Part shown: in pieces, positions 41,865-52,207 of the stretch
Layout of the letters: each line of letters opens with the position of its first letter
Numbering within the stretch: position 1 is the stretch's first letter
Assembly (NCBI RefSeq): GCF_042665525.1
Contig: NZ_JBHTCQ010000003.1
Coordinates: 372,001-436,000 of the forward strand
Reading direction: 5' to 3'
DNA: 64,000 nt
Source of the DNA: Allobogoriella alba
GTDB taxonomy: Bacteria > Actinomycetota > Actinomycetes > Actinomycetales > Actinomycetaceae
Notes under the pieces: model-generated
Seen by the model: only the letters and a program-made list of their open reading frames with translations
The model's database searches: none
What the model was told of the DNA's origin: nothing
Position numbers and translations under genes: made by a program

Positions 41865-42236
41865 TCACAGGGCCAGACCGCCCTCGCGGGCGCCCTCCGC
41901 CACGGCCGCGACGCGCCCGTGGTACTTGTTGCCGCCACGGTCGAAGACCACGGAGTCGACTCCGCCGGCCTTCGCCCGCTCGGCGACGAGCTCGCCGACC
42001 TTGCGGGCCTTGGCGACCTTGTCGCCGTCGTCCGCGCGAAGGTCGGCCTCGAGCGTGGACGCCGAGACCAGCGTGCGGCCGGTGGTGTCGTCAACGAGCT
42101 GGGCGACCATGTGGCGGGAGGAGCGGGTGACGACGAGGCGCGGCCGCTCGGCGGTGCCGGTGATGCGCTTGCGCACCCGCAGGTGACGACGGGCCCGGGC
42201 AACTCGCTTGCCCTTCCCCTGAACGGTGACAGCCAT
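41865..42236 (-). CDS. rplR: 50S ribosomal protein L18
   Basis: 5S rRNA-binding protein, 123 residues: RHLRVRKRITGTAERPRLVVTRSSRHMVAQLVDD and the C-terminal VVFDRGGNKYHGRVAAVAEGAREGGL. Three bases after the rplF stop. Confidence 0.98.
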   Translation of the reverse strand: MAVTVQGKGKRVARARRHLRVRKRITGTAERPRLVVTRSSRHMVAQLVDDTTGRTLVSASTLEADLRADDGDKVAKARKVGELVAERAKAGGVDSVVFDRGGNKYHGRVAAVAEGAREGGLAL

Positions 42237-42239
42237 CGC

Positions 42240-42779
42240 TTACTTACCAGCCTTCCCGACCTTGCGCCGGATCTGCTCGCCGGCGTAGCGCACGCCCTTG
42301 CCCTTGTACGGCTCGGGCCTGCGGATCTTGCGGATGTTCGCCGCGACCTCACCGACGAGCTGCTTGTCGATGCCGGAGACGGAGAACTTCGTCGGGCCCT
42401 GCACCTGGAAGGTGATGCCCTCGGGTGCCGTGACCGAGACCGGGTGGGAGAACCCGAGCGCGAGCTCCAGGTCCTGGCCACGGGCCTGGACGCGGTATCC
42501 GGTGCCGACGATCTCCAGCTCCTTGGTGTACCCCTGGGTCACCCCGGTGACGAGGTTCTGGATCAGGGTGCGGGTGAGCCCGTGGAGGGAGCGCGACTCG
42601 CGCTCGTCGTCCGGGCGGTTCACCACGATGGCGCCGTCCTCGTCGCGGGCGACGGTGATCGGGGCCGCGACGGTGTGGGACAGGGTGCCCTTGGGGCCCT
42701 TGACGGTCACGGCCTGGCCCTCGATGGTCACGTCCACCCCGGACGGGACGGTGACGGGGAGCTTACCGATTCGAGACAT
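42240..42779 (-). CDS. rplF: 50S ribosomal protein L6
   Basis: 179 residues, usual length: MSRIGKLPVTVPSGVDVTIEG, VTVKGPKGTL, and C-terminal RRPEPYKGKGVRYAGEQIRRKVGKAGK. Lies near the factor-binding site of the ribosome. Confidence 0.98.
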   Translation of the reverse strand: MSRIGKLPVTVPSGVDVTIEGQAVTVKGPKGTLSHTVAAPITVARDEDGAIVVNRPDDERESRSLHGLTRTLIQNLVTGVTQGYTKELEIVGTGYRVQARGQDLELALGFSHPVSVTAPEGITFQVQGPTKFSVSGIDKQLVGEVAANIRKIRRPEPYKGKGVRYAGEQIRRKVGKAGK

Positions 42780-42796
42780 CAGTCATTCTCCTTTCG

Positions 42797-43195
42797 TCAC
42801 CAGACGTAGGCGAGGACTTCCCCGCCCACACCCTTGTTCTGTGCCTCCCGGTCGGTCAGCAGGCCGGAGGAGGTGGACAGGATCGCCACCCCCAGGCCGC
42901 CGAGGACCTTGGGCAGGTTCGTGGACTTGGCGTACACGCGCAGACCCGGCTTCGAGACGCGCCGGACGCCGGCGAGCGAACGCTCCCGGTTCGGCCCGAA
43001 CTTCAGGTCGAGCGTGAGCTTCTTGCCGACCTCGGCCTCCTCGACGGACCAGCCGGCGATGTAGCCCTCGGCCTTCAGGATCTCGGCGATGTTCGCCTTG
43101 AGCTTCGAGTACGGCATGGACACCGACTCGTGGTACGCCGAGTTGGCGTTGCGCAGACGGGTCAGCATGTCTGCGATGGGATCGGTCATGGTCAT
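42797..43195 (-). CDS. rpsH: 30S ribosomal protein S8
   Basis: 132 residues: MTMTDPIADMLTRLRNANSAYHE and STSSGLLTDREAQNKGVGGEVLAYVW. In E. coli S8 represses the spc operon by binding mRNA; whether that holds here is unknown. MTD two codons later is a possible alternative start. Confidence 0.98.
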   Translation of the reverse strand: MTMTDPIADMLTRLRNANSAYHESVSMPYSKLKANIAEILKAEGYIAGWSVEEAEVGKKLTLDLKFGPNRERSLAGVRRVSKPGLRVYAKSTNLPKVLGGLGVAILSTSSGLLTDREAQNKGVGGEVLAYVW

Positions 43196-43250
43196 CGGGC
43201 GTCAGCCCTTCCTCGCCGTGGTTTCCTCGCGGGACCTGCGGCGTAGTGGT

Positions 43251-43436
43251 TTACCAGCTGGACTTGGTCACGCCGGGGAGCTGGCCGGCCAGGGCCATCT
43301 CGCGCAGGCAGATGCGGCACAGGCCGAACTTCCGGTACACGGAGTGCGGGCGGCCGCAGCGCTGGCAGCGGGTGTAGGCACGCACGCCGAACTTCGGCTT
43401 CCGGTTGGCCTTCTGGATCAGAGCGGTCTTCGCCAT
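43251..43436 (-). CDS. rpsN: 30S ribosomal protein S14 type Z (zinc form)
   Basis: 61-residue zinc-binding S14: MAKTALIQKANRKPKFGVRAYTRCQRCGRPHSVYRK...CRICLREMA. The two Cys pairs (CQRC and CRIC) mark the zinc form, so it needs zinc for assembly; many actinobacteria also keep a long zinc-free paralogue elsewhere. ATG overlaps the rplE stop. Confidence 0.98.
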   Translation of the reverse strand: MAKTALIQKANRKPKFGVRAYTRCQRCGRPHSVYRKFGLCRICLREMALAGQLPGVTKSSW

Positions 43437-44008
43437 CAGTTCTCCTTGAACGGGAAGCCCAGGCGACGCAGCAGCGAGCGCCCCTCGTCGTCGGTCGTGG
43501 CCGAGGTGACGATGGTGATGTCCATCCCGCGCACCCGGTCGATCTTGTCCTGGTCGATCTCGTGGAACATCGACTGCTCCGTGAGGCCGAACGTGTAGTT
43601 GCCGTGGCCGTCGAACTGCTTGGGCGACAGACCCCGGAAGTCGCGGATGCGGGGCAGCGCGAGCGAGAGCAGCCGGTCCAGGAACTCCCACATGCGGTCG
43701 CCACGGAGGGTGACGTGCGCGCCGATGGGCTGCCCCTCGCGCAGCTTGAACTGCGCGATGGACTTCTTGGCCTTGGTCACCGACGGCTTCTGGCCGGTGA
43801 TGATGCTCAGGTCGCGGATGGCGCCCTCGATGAGCTTGGAGTCCCGAGCGGCGTCGCCCACGCCCATGTTGACCACGATCTTGGTCAGGCCGGCGACCTG
43901 GTGCACGTTGGCGTGCCCGAACTCCTCACGGAGGGCCGGGAGGACCTCGTCGCGGTACCGCTGCCTCAGGCGCGGCTTCGGAGTGGTCTCGGTGGCGGTG
44001 CTAGTCAT
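43436..44008 (-). CDS. rplE: 50S ribosomal protein L5
   Basis: 190 residues, 5S rRNA-binding. Core LTKIVVNMGVGDAARDSKLIEGAIRDL, GQKPSVTKAKKSIAQFKLREG and FPFKEN at the end. A short Thr-rich N-terminal extension. Confidence 0.98.
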   Translation of the reverse strand: MTSTATETTPKPRLRQRYRDEVLPALREEFGHANVHQVAGLTKIVVNMGVGDAARDSKLIEGAIRDLSIITGQKPSVTKAKKSIAQFKLREGQPIGAHVTLRGDRMWEFLDRLLSLALPRIRDFRGLSPKQFDGHGNYTFGLTEQSMFHEIDQDKIDRVRGMDITIVTSATTDDEGRSLLRRLGFPFKEN

Positions 44009-44009
44009 C

Positions 44010-44351
44010 TCAGATGTCCTTACCGGAGCGCTTCGCCACGCGGACCCGCATGGTGCGGGTGCGTCCGTCGCGCTCGACCTGCTCGGTGCGGTAGCCGACG
44101 CGGGAGCCCTTCTTGGTCTCCGGGTCGACGACCATCACGTTGCTCACGTGGATGGGGGCCTCGACGGTCTCGATGCCACCGGTGCGGCTGCCGCGGGAGG
44201 ACTGCCCCACCTTGGTGTGCTTCGTCGCCCGCTGGACACCCTCGACGACGATGCGGTCGGAGTCCTTGTGGACCTCGAGCACACGTCCCTGCTTGCCCTT
44301 GTCGCGTCCGGCGATGACGACCACGAGGTCGCCCTTCTTGATCTTCGCCAT
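44010..44351 (-). CDS. rplX: 50S ribosomal protein L24
   Basis: 113 residues with a KOW motif: MAKIKKGDLVVVIAGRDKGKQGRVLEV, then VEAPIHVSNVMVVDPE. Assembly initiator of the 50S subunit. ATG overlaps the rplN stop (TGATG). Confidence 0.98.
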   Translation of the reverse strand: MAKIKKGDLVVVIAGRDKGKQGRVLEVHKDSDRIVVEGVQRATKHTKVGQSSRGSRTGGIETVEAPIHVSNVMVVDPETKKGSRVGYRTEQVERDGRTRTMRVRVAKRSGKDI

Positions 44352-44719
44352 CAGAGCACCTCCGGCGCCAGAGAGATGATGCGCATGAACCTCTTGTCGC
44401 GCAGCTCGCGGCCGACCGGGCCGAAGATGCGGGTCCCGCGCGGGTCGCCGTCGCCCCGGAGGATGACGGCGGCGTTCTCGTCGAACTTGATGTACGAGCC
44501 GTCCGGGCGCCGGCGCTCCTTGGTGGTGCGCACGACGACCGCCTTGACGACGTCGCCCTTCTTGACGTTGCCGCCCGGGATGGCGTCCTTGACGGTGGCG
44601 ACGATCTGGTCGCCGATGCCGGCATAGCGCCGACCGGAGCCGCCGAGCACACGGATGCAAAGGATCTCCTTCGCACCGGTGTTGTCGGCGACCTTCAGCC
44701 GCGACTCCTGCTGGATCAC
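44351..44719 (-). CDS. rplN: 50S ribosomal protein L14
   Basis: 122 residues, exactly the family length, when read from GTG at 44719: MIQQESRLKVADNTGAKEILCIRVLGGSGRRYA. AGGAGAA lies 5-9 nt upstream. The same frame stays open through the repeat region upstream, but those codons are not conserved. Confidence 0.98.
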   Translation of the reverse strand: MIQQESRLKVADNTGAKEILCIRVLGGSGRRYAGIGDQIVATVKDAIPGGNVKKGDVVKAVVVRTTKERRRPDGSYIKFDENAAVILRGDGDPRGTRIFGPVGRELRDKRFMRIISLAPEVL

Positions 44720-44737
44720 TGGATTCTCCTTGTCGAC

Positions 44738-44840
44738 CTGGTTCTCGCTTCCGCGAGCCTTGGTGAACTCGTTGCTGGTTCTCGCTTCCGCGAGTCCTGA
44801 TGAACTTGTCTCGGTCTCACGCGTTCGCGAGCCTTGGTGA
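44738..44840 (-). repeat. Three tandem small hairpins between rpsQ and rplN
   Basis: On the minus strand CTCGCGGAAGCGAGAACCAG occurs exactly twice (44775-44794, 44738-44757; 37-bp period). Each contains the perfect hairpin CTCGC-GGAA-GCGAG with a GNRA tetraloop. A third degenerate unit at 44819-44834, CTCGCG-AACG-CGTGAG, also folds. TCACCAAGGCTCGCG is shared by the first and last units. The 220-bp gap is the longest within the S10-spc series. Confidence 0.8.
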
Positions 44841-44939
44841 CCTTCTCTCGCCACCGACCGGCCGAGAGGCCAACCGGCTCACGACGAGAGTCGATCTCGG
44901 GACGGAACCACACATACGGACCCGTACCCGCTGGAAGTG

Positions 44940-45236
44940 CTACTTGGCCTTCTCGAGGATCTCGACCACGCGGTAACGCTTGGTGGCCGAGAGCGGCCGG
45001 GTCTCCATGATGCGGACGAGGTCCCCGACGCCGACCTCGTTCGACTCGTCGTGCGCCTTGACCTTCTGGGTGCGGCGGATGACCTTGCCGTACAGGGCGT
45101 GCTTGACGTGGTCCTCGACCTCGACGACGACGGTCTTGTCCATCTTGTCGCTGACCACGTAGCCGCGGCGCACCTTGCGGAAGTTCCGCTCGGTGACCTG
45201 CTCGGCGGTCGCCTCGCTGGTGGCGTTCTCGCTCAC
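44940..45236 (-). CDS. rpsQ: 30S ribosomal protein S17
   Basis: 98 residues: RNFRKVRRGYVVSDKMDKTVVVEVEDHVKHALYGK and C-terminal ETRPLSATKRYRVVEILEKAK. An N-terminal extension of about 15 polar residues. Last gene before the hairpin repeats. Confidence 0.98.
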   Translation of the reverse strand: MSENATSEATAEQVTERNFRKVRRGYVVSDKMDKTVVVEVEDHVKHALYGKVIRRTQKVKAHDESNEVGVGDLVRIMETRPLSATKRYRVVEILEKAK

Positions 45237-45243
45237 TGGTTCC

Positions 45244-45483
45244 TCACTCCTCGGTGCTCGGCGCGGTGCGGATGCCGAGCTCGCGCTCGCGCACGATGGT
45301 GTAGATCCGGGCGATGTCGCGGCGCACGGCCTTGAGTCGGCCGTGGTCCTCGAGCTGGCCCGTGGCAGCGGAGAACCGCAGGTTGAACAGCTCGGCCTTG
45401 GCCTTCTCCAGCTCCTGGGCGAGACGGTCGTCGTCCATCCCGTCCAGGTCGACCGGCATGAGGCCCTTGGTCCCGATGGCCAT
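45244..45483 (-). CDS. rpmC: 50S ribosomal protein L29
   Basis: 79 residues: LDGMDDDRLAQELEKAKAELFNLRFSAATGQLEDHGRLKAVRRDIARI. Two-helix protein at the exit tunnel. ATG overlaps the rplP stop. Confidence 0.97.
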   Translation of the reverse strand: MAIGTKGLMPVDLDGMDDDRLAQELEKAKAELFNLRFSAATGQLEDHGRLKAVRRDIARIYTIVRERELGIRTAPSTEE

Positions 45484-45902
45484 CAGCCCTCACCACCTTC
45501 ACGAGCAACGAAACGAGTCTTCATCGGAAGCTTGTGCTGGGCGCGGGACATGGCCTCGCGCGCCAGCTGCTCGTCGACACCGGCCAGCTCGAACATGACC
45601 CGGCCCGGCTTGACGTTGGCGACCCACCACTCCGGGGAACCCTTGCCGGAACCCATGCGGGTCTCGGCCGGCTTCTTCGTGAGCGGACGGTCGGGGAAGA
45701 TGTTGATCCAGACCTTGCCGCCTCGCTTGATGTGGCGCGTCATGGCGATACGGGCGGCCTCGATCTGCCGGTTGGTGACGTACGCGCCCTCGAGGGCCTG
45801 GATGCCGTAGTCACCGAAGTTGATCGAGGTGCCACCCTTGGCCACGCCGCGGCGCGAGGGGTGGTGCTGCTTGCGGTGCTTGGTCCGCCGGGGGATGAGC
45901 AC
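45483..45902 (-). CDS. rplP: 50S ribosomal protein L16
   Basis: 139 residues: MLIPRRTKHRKQHHPSRRG, VTNRQIEAARIAMTRHIKRGGKVWINIFPD and KPAETRMGSGKGSPE. Organises the tRNA-binding region and the peptidyl-transferase centre. Confidence 0.99.
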   Translation of the reverse strand: MLIPRRTKHRKQHHPSRRGVAKGGTSINFGDYGIQALEGAYVTNRQIEAARIAMTRHIKRGGKVWINIFPDRPLTKKPAETRMGSGKGSPEWWVANVKPGRVMFELAGVDEQLAREAMSRAQHKLPMKTRFVAREGGEG

Positions 45903-45905
45903 GGC

Positions 45906-46724
45906 TCAGGCCTCCGTTCCGGTCTGTGCCGACGCCTCGGCGGTCGGGGCGGGGGCCCCGGCGCTCTCGGCAGGAGCGGCCTGCTGCTGGCGGGACTCGC
46001 CACCACGGCCCTCGCGGCGGGGGCCACGGCCCCGGCCACGCGGCGCACGCGAGGCGGAGTCGGCCTGCTCGCGGGCGTACTCCTTCTCGGTCACGTCACC
46101 CTTGTAGATCCAGACCTTCACGCCGATGCGACCGAAGGTCGTGCGGGCCTCGAAGAACCCGTAGTCGATGTTGGCGCGCAGGGTGTGCAGCGGGACGCGA
46201 CCCTCGCGGTAGAACTCCGAGCGCGACATCTCCGCGCCGCCGAGACGGCCGGAGCACTGCACCCGGATGCCCTTGGCGCCCGCACGCTGCGCGGACTGCA
46301 TGCCCTTGCGCATCGCGCGGCGGAAGGAGACGCGGCTCGCCAGCTGCTCGGCGATGCCCTGGGCGACCAGCTGGGCGTCCACCTCGGGGTTCTTCACCTC
46401 GAGGATGTTCAGCTGGACCTGCTTGCCCGTGAGCTTCTCGAGCTCGCCGCGGAGGCGGTCGGCCTCCGAGCCGCGACGCCCGATGACGATGCCGGGGCGC
46501 GCGGTGTGCAGGTCCACGCGCACACGGTCCCGGGTGCGCTCGATGTCGACCTTGGAGATCCCGGCGCGCTCGAGACCGGCGGACATCAGACGACGGATGG
46601 CCACGTCCTCGCGCACGTAGTCGCGGTAACGCTGCCCCTCCTTCGTGCTGTCGGCGAACCAGCGGGAGCGGTGATCGGTGGTGACACCGAGCCGGAACCC
46701 GGTCGGGTTGACCTTCTGACCCAT
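45906..46724 (-). CDS. rpsC: 30S ribosomal protein S3
   Basis: 272 residues. MGQKVNPTGFRLGVTTDHRSRWF at the start, KH domain with VIGRRGSEADRLRGEL, and GIRVQCSGRLGGAEMSR. The last 55 residues are an Arg/Gly then Ala/Gln/Pro-rich tail. ATG overlaps the rplV stop (TGATG). Confidence 0.99.
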   Translation of the reverse strand: MGQKVNPTGFRLGVTTDHRSRWFADSTKEGQRYRDYVREDVAIRRLMSAGLERAGISKVDIERTRDRVRVDLHTARPGIVIGRRGSEADRLRGELEKLTGKQVQLNILEVKNPEVDAQLVAQGIAEQLASRVSFRRAMRKGMQSAQRAGAKGIRVQCSGRLGGAEMSRSEFYREGRVPLHTLRANIDYGFFEARTTFGRIGVKVWIYKGDVTEKEYAREQADSASRAPRGRGRGPRREGRGGESRQQQAAPAESAGAPAPTAEASAQTGTEA

Positions 46725-47125
46725 CAGCGGGCCCTCCCCTTCGTTCCGGCGGCCGACTTCCCGGCCGCGCCAACGGTCTGGCGTTCACCGACGACGACGG
46801 TGATGTGGCTGGTGCGCTTGAGGATCCGGCTGGCCCGGCCCTGGGCACGCGGACGGAACCGCTTCAGGGTGGGCCCCTCGTCGACGTACGCCTCCAGCAC
46901 CACGAGCCCGGACTCGTCGAACGCCTCGCTGGCCTGGTCGGCCTTCACGCGGGCGTTGGCGACGGCGCTCTCGACGACCTTGCGGACGGGCTCGGCCGCC
47001 GTCTGCGGGGCGAACCGCAGCACGGAGACGGCCTCCTCGACCCGCTTGCCGCGGACGACGTCCACGATCCGGCGCGCCTTCTGGGGCGTGACGCGCACGA
47101 ATCGCGCCTGCGCCTTGGCTTCCAT
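46724..47125 (-). CDS. rplV: 50S ribosomal protein L22
   Basis: 133 residues: ARFVRVTPQKARRIVDVVRGKRVEEA and the tunnel-lining loop RPRAQGRASRILKRTSHITVVV. Wild-type-looking loop at the macrolide region. Confidence 0.98.
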   Translation of the reverse strand: MEAKAQARFVRVTPQKARRIVDVVRGKRVEEAVSVLRFAPQTAAEPVRKVVESAVANARVKADQASEAFDESGLVVLEAYVDEGPTLKRFRPRAQGRASRILKRTSHITVVVGERQTVGAAGKSAAGTKGRAR

Positions 47126-47161
47126 GTTCTCTGCCTAACTTCTCGTCTCGGGCCGCGCGCC

Positions 47162-47443
47162 TCAGCGGCGGCGGGCCTTACGGTCGTCCTTGTCGTGCCC
47201 GCGGTAGGTGCGGGTGGGAGCGAACTCTCCGAGCTTGTGACCGACCATCGACTCGGTGACGAAGACCGGCACGTGCTTGCGGCCGTCGTGCACCGCGAAC
47301 GTGTGTCCCAGGAAGTCGGGCGTGATGACCGACCGGCGGGACCAGGTCTTGATGACGTTCTTCGAGCCCTTCTCGTTCTGAGCGTCCACCTTCTTCTGCA
47401 GGTGGTCGTCGACGAAGGGGCCCTTCTTCAGACTGCGCGGCAT
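47162..47443 (-). CDS. rpsS: 30S ribosomal protein S19
   Basis: 93 residues from MPRSLKKGPFVDDHLQKKV; C-terminal GEFAPTRTYRGHDKDDRKARRR. The open frame extends upstream into rplB without conservation. Confidence 0.99.
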   Translation of the reverse strand: MPRSLKKGPFVDDHLQKKVDAQNEKGSKNVIKTWSRRSVITPDFLGHTFAVHDGRKHVPVFVTESMVGHKLGEFAPTRTYRGHDKDDRKARRR

Positions 47444-47451
47444 GACTCTCC

Positions 47452-48288
<837 letters not shown>

Positions 48289-48320
48289 GGATCTCGATCC
48301 TTGATCTCGCGGCGCCGGCG

Positions 48321-48626
48321 TCAGCCGGCGACCTCGCCGAAGATGTCGATGGAGCCCTCGCGCAGCGTGACGATCGCGCGCTTGGTGTCCTTGCGCTTAC
48401 CGATGCCGAACCGCGTGCGACGGGCCTTGCCCTTGCGGTTCGCGGTGTTCACCGAGGCGACCTTGACGTCGAAGATCTTCTCGATCGCGTTCTTGATCTC
48501 GGTCTTGTTCGAGCGGGGGTCGACCTCGAAGGTGTACTTGCCCTCGTCGATCAGGCCGTAGCTCTTCTCGGAGACGATCGGCTTGACGATGATGTCCCGG
48601 GGGTTCTTGGACGCCTCGACGCTCAC
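48321..48626 (-). CDS. rplW: 50S ribosomal protein L23
   Basis: 101 residues: DIIVKPIVSEKSYGLIDEGKYTFEVDPRSNKTEIKNAIEKIF and NRKGKARRTRFGIGKRKDTKRA. Exit-tunnel docking site for trigger factor and SRP. ATG overlaps the rplD stop by 4 nt. Confidence 0.99.
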   Translation of the reverse strand: MSVEASKNPRDIIVKPIVSEKSYGLIDEGKYTFEVDPRSNKTEIKNAIEKIFDVKVASVNTANRKGKARRTRFGIGKRKDTKRAIVTLREGSIDIFGEVAG

Positions 48627-49294
48627 TTCTCCTCCTCCTCGACCGTCTCGGCCGACACGGTCTTGCGCCCCTCGAGGAACGCCTGCAGCGCACCGGAGGT
48701 GAACACGACGTCGTCGTTGACCAGCACGTCGTACGTGTTGAGCTGGTCGGCCCAGAGCAGGTGCACGCTCGGGACGTTCCGCAGGCTCAGGGCGCCTCGC
48801 TCGTCGCCGCGCTCGAGCACCACGAGGGCGGTGCGCTCACCGACGACGTTGCGCAGGGTGGCCAGCGCATCCTTGGTCTTCGGGGTCTCGCCAGGGACGA
48901 GCTCGGAGACGACGTGCACGCGGCCGGCGCGGGCGCGGTCAGAGAGGGCACCGCGCAGGGCGGCGGCCTTCATCTTCTTCGGGGTCCGCTGGCTGTAGTC
49001 ACGCGGCTGCGGGCCGTGGACGGTGGCACCGCCGGCGAACTGCGGCGCACGGACCGAGCCCTGCCGGGCGCGACCGGTGCCCTTCTGGCGGTAGGGCTTC
49101 TTGCCACCGCCGCGGACGTCGCCGCGCGTCTTGGTGGCGTGCGTGCCCTGCCGGGCGGCAGCCTGCTGCGCCACGACGACCTGGTGGATCAGCGGGATGT
49201 TGGTCTGCACGTCGAACACCTCGGCGGGCAGCTCGGTCGAACCGGCCTTCTCGCCCTTGGCGTCCAGGACGTCAACGGTCTGCGTGGTGGCCAT
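48623..49294 (-). CDS. rplD: 50S ribosomal protein L4
   Basis: 223 residues: THATKTRGDVRGGGKKPYRQKGTGRARQGSVRAPQ is the tunnel loop; C-terminal LNTYDVLVNDDVVFTSGALQAFLE. The ATG lies 1 nt after the rplC stop. The acidic end EEEEK is a short extension. Confidence 0.99.
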   Translation of the reverse strand: MATTQTVDVLDAKGEKAGSTELPAEVFDVQTNIPLIHQVVVAQQAAARQGTHATKTRGDVRGGGKKPYRQKGTGRARQGSVRAPQFAGGATVHGPQPRDYSQRTPKKMKAAALRGALSDRARAGRVHVVSELVPGETPKTKDALATLRNVVGERTALVVLERGDERGALSLRNVPSVHLLWADQLNTYDVLVNDDVVFTSGALQAFLEGRKTVSAETVEEEEK

Positions 49295-49295
49295 C

Positions 49296-49952
49296 TCACG
49301 CCCCCTTCGCGGCGGTCTTGACCACGACGACGCCGCCCTTGGGGCCGGGAACGGCACCCGTGAGGAGCAGCAGCCCCTTCTCGGCGTCGACGGCGTGGAT
49401 GGTGAGGTTCTGGGTGGTCTGGCGGACGTTGCCCATCCGGCCGGCCATCCGCAGGCCCTTGAACACGCGCGACGGCGTCGCGGCGCCGCCGATCGAGCCC
49501 GGCTTGCGGTGGTTGCGGTGCGCACCGTGCGAGGCGCCGACGCCGGCGAAGCCGTGCCGCTTCATGACACCGGCGGTGCCCTTGCCCTTGGTGGTGCCGA
49601 CGACGTCGACGGCCTGGCCGGCCTCGAAGACGTCGACCGCGAGCTCCTGGCCGGGCTGGTACTCCTCGGCGTCGGAGGTGCGGACCTCGGCGACGTGGCG
49701 GCGCGGGGTGACCTCGGCCTTGGCGAAGTGACCCTTGAGCGGCTGGGTGACCTTGCGCGGGTCGATCTGGCCGGCGGCGAGCTGGACAGCGTTGTAGCCG
49801 TCGGTCTCGGCGGTCCGGACCTGGGTGACGACGTTCGTGCCCACCTTCACGACGGTGACGGGGATGAGACGTCCCGCGTCGTCCCAGACCTGGGTCATGC
49901 CCAGCTTGGTGCCGAGCAGCGCCTTCACGGCGCGTTCGGTAGTCGTAGTCAT
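49296..49952 (-). CDS. rplC: 50S ribosomal protein L3
   Basis: 218 residues: ALLGTKLGMTQVWDDAGRLIPVTVV, GVMKRHGFAGVGASHGAHRNHRKPGSIG and MAGRMGNVRQTTQNL. Begins 50S assembly and reaches the peptidyl-transferase centre. Confidence 0.99.
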   Translation of the reverse strand: MTTTTERAVKALLGTKLGMTQVWDDAGRLIPVTVVKVGTNVVTQVRTAETDGYNAVQLAAGQIDPRKVTQPLKGHFAKAEVTPRRHVAEVRTSDAEEYQPGQELAVDVFEAGQAVDVVGTTKGKGTAGVMKRHGFAGVGASHGAHRNHRKPGSIGGAATPSRVFKGLRMAGRMGNVRQTTQNLTIHAVDAEKGLLLLTGAVPGPKGGVVVVKTAAKGA

Positions 49953-49963
49953 GGCAGGTGTCC

Positions 49964-50272
49964 TCAGAGCTTGATCTCGATGTTGACGTCCGCCGGCAGG
50001 TCGAGACGCATGAGCGAGTCGACAGCCTTGGGAGTCGGGTCGACGATGTCGATGAGACGCTTGTGGGTGCGCATCTCGAAGTGCTCGCGGCTGTCCTTGT
50101 ACTTGTGGGGCGAACGGATGACGGTGAAGACGTTCTTCTCCGTCGGCAGCGGCACCGGGCCCACGACCGTCGCACCAGCGCGGGTCACCGTGTCGACGAT
50201 CTTGCGCGCCGAGCTGTCGATGACCTCGTGGTCGTAGGACTTGAGCCGGATGCGGATCTTCTGTCCCGCCAT
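49964..50272 (-). CDS. rpsJ: 30S ribosomal protein S10
   Basis: 102 residues: MAGQKIRIRLKSYDHEVIDSSARKIVDTV and THKRLIDIVDPTPKAVDSLMRLDLPADVNIEIKL. First gene of the S10 cluster; also the NusE partner in antitermination. Confidence 0.99.
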   Translation of the reverse strand: MAGQKIRIRLKSYDHEVIDSSARKIVDTVTRAGATVVGPVPLPTEKNVFTVIRSPHKYKDSREHFEMRTHKRLIDIVDPTPKAVDSLMRLDLPADVNIEIKL

Positions 50273-50898
50273 GGCGTCGTCTAACCTCTCTCGTACCGCT
50301 ACCGGGACCGACCCCCGCGCTCGGGCGTGTCGCAGATCTCGACACGCTCCAGCCCGGACAATCGGAACGGGTTGGTCGTTCTCTCGTGTGCGCGCTGCGA
50401 AGGTCGATCATCTCGCTGCGGCGCAGGACCCCTGGAGCTCGGTGCCCCAGGCAACCGGACCAGTCTGCCAGAGCGGGGCCCCGCTTGGCCAGTCGCGGCC
50501 CCTCCCCCCGGGTGAGGTCTCGGTCACGAATGCTGCAGAACTGGCGCGCGCACCGATCCCGGCATGGTGCTCGACGGGTCCAGGCGTTGGCTGTTCCGCA
50601 CGTTTGGACCCATCAGCGGCCCAGCAGCATCGCAACCTGGTCGAACGGGTCCCGCTCGGACCTCCTCGTCCGCGCCGTCTGAGCGACGCCGTGCCTGCCT
50701 CCGATCGTGTGCCAGAGCGCGCGCTACTGCGCGCATCTTGGCCCAACGTTCGTCGGGCGAGGGTGCCGCTACGGGCCGCGCGGGGAGGCCGATGTGTCGG
50801 GGACCGCAAGCCACGAATGCCGTCGCCACCCAGCACGAGGGCCCGGCAGCAGACGCTGCCGGGCCCTCGCGGGTGCCGGGGTCAACCCCGGCGGGTGA
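50273..50898 (-). other. 626-bp intergenic region, tuf terminator to S10 leader
   Basis: No credible gene. Near tuf it holds a terminator (50836-50869). Near rpsJ it holds a perfect 8-bp stem (GCGTGTCG / CGACACGC, 50325-50332 and 50340-50347, loop of 7) in what would be the S10 operon leader. The rest (about 50400-50830) shows frames open in several directions with no conserved motif. The S10 promoter must lie here, but I could not pick a -10/-35 pair with confidence. Confidence 0.6.
50836..50869 (-). terminator. tuf terminator
   Basis: 15-bp perfect stem (CGAGGGCCCGGCAGC / GCTGCCGGGCCCTCG) with loop AGAC, 29 nt beyond the tuf stop. Confidence 0.9.
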
Positions 50899-52092
<1,194 letters not shown>

Positions 52093-52207
52093 TGGTGTCC
52101 TCCTGGGACTCGGGTAGTTTCTCAGCTCTGGCAGGTGCTGGGCCCTGCCGGGGCGGAGTGATCCTACGGGTCGGGTTGTCGGTTTCTTGCAGGGTCGACC
52201 TGTGGGA

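Noticed and set aside
44720..44854. N-terminal extension of L14 through the hairpin repeats
   Set aside because: L14 is 122 residues from the GTG at 44719, which has a good ribosome binding site. The extension is repeat-derived and unlike any L14.
50400..50830. Short frames in the tuf-rpsJ gap as small genes
   Set aside because: No ribosome binding sites, motifs or plausible composition; frames are open on both strands over the same DNA.
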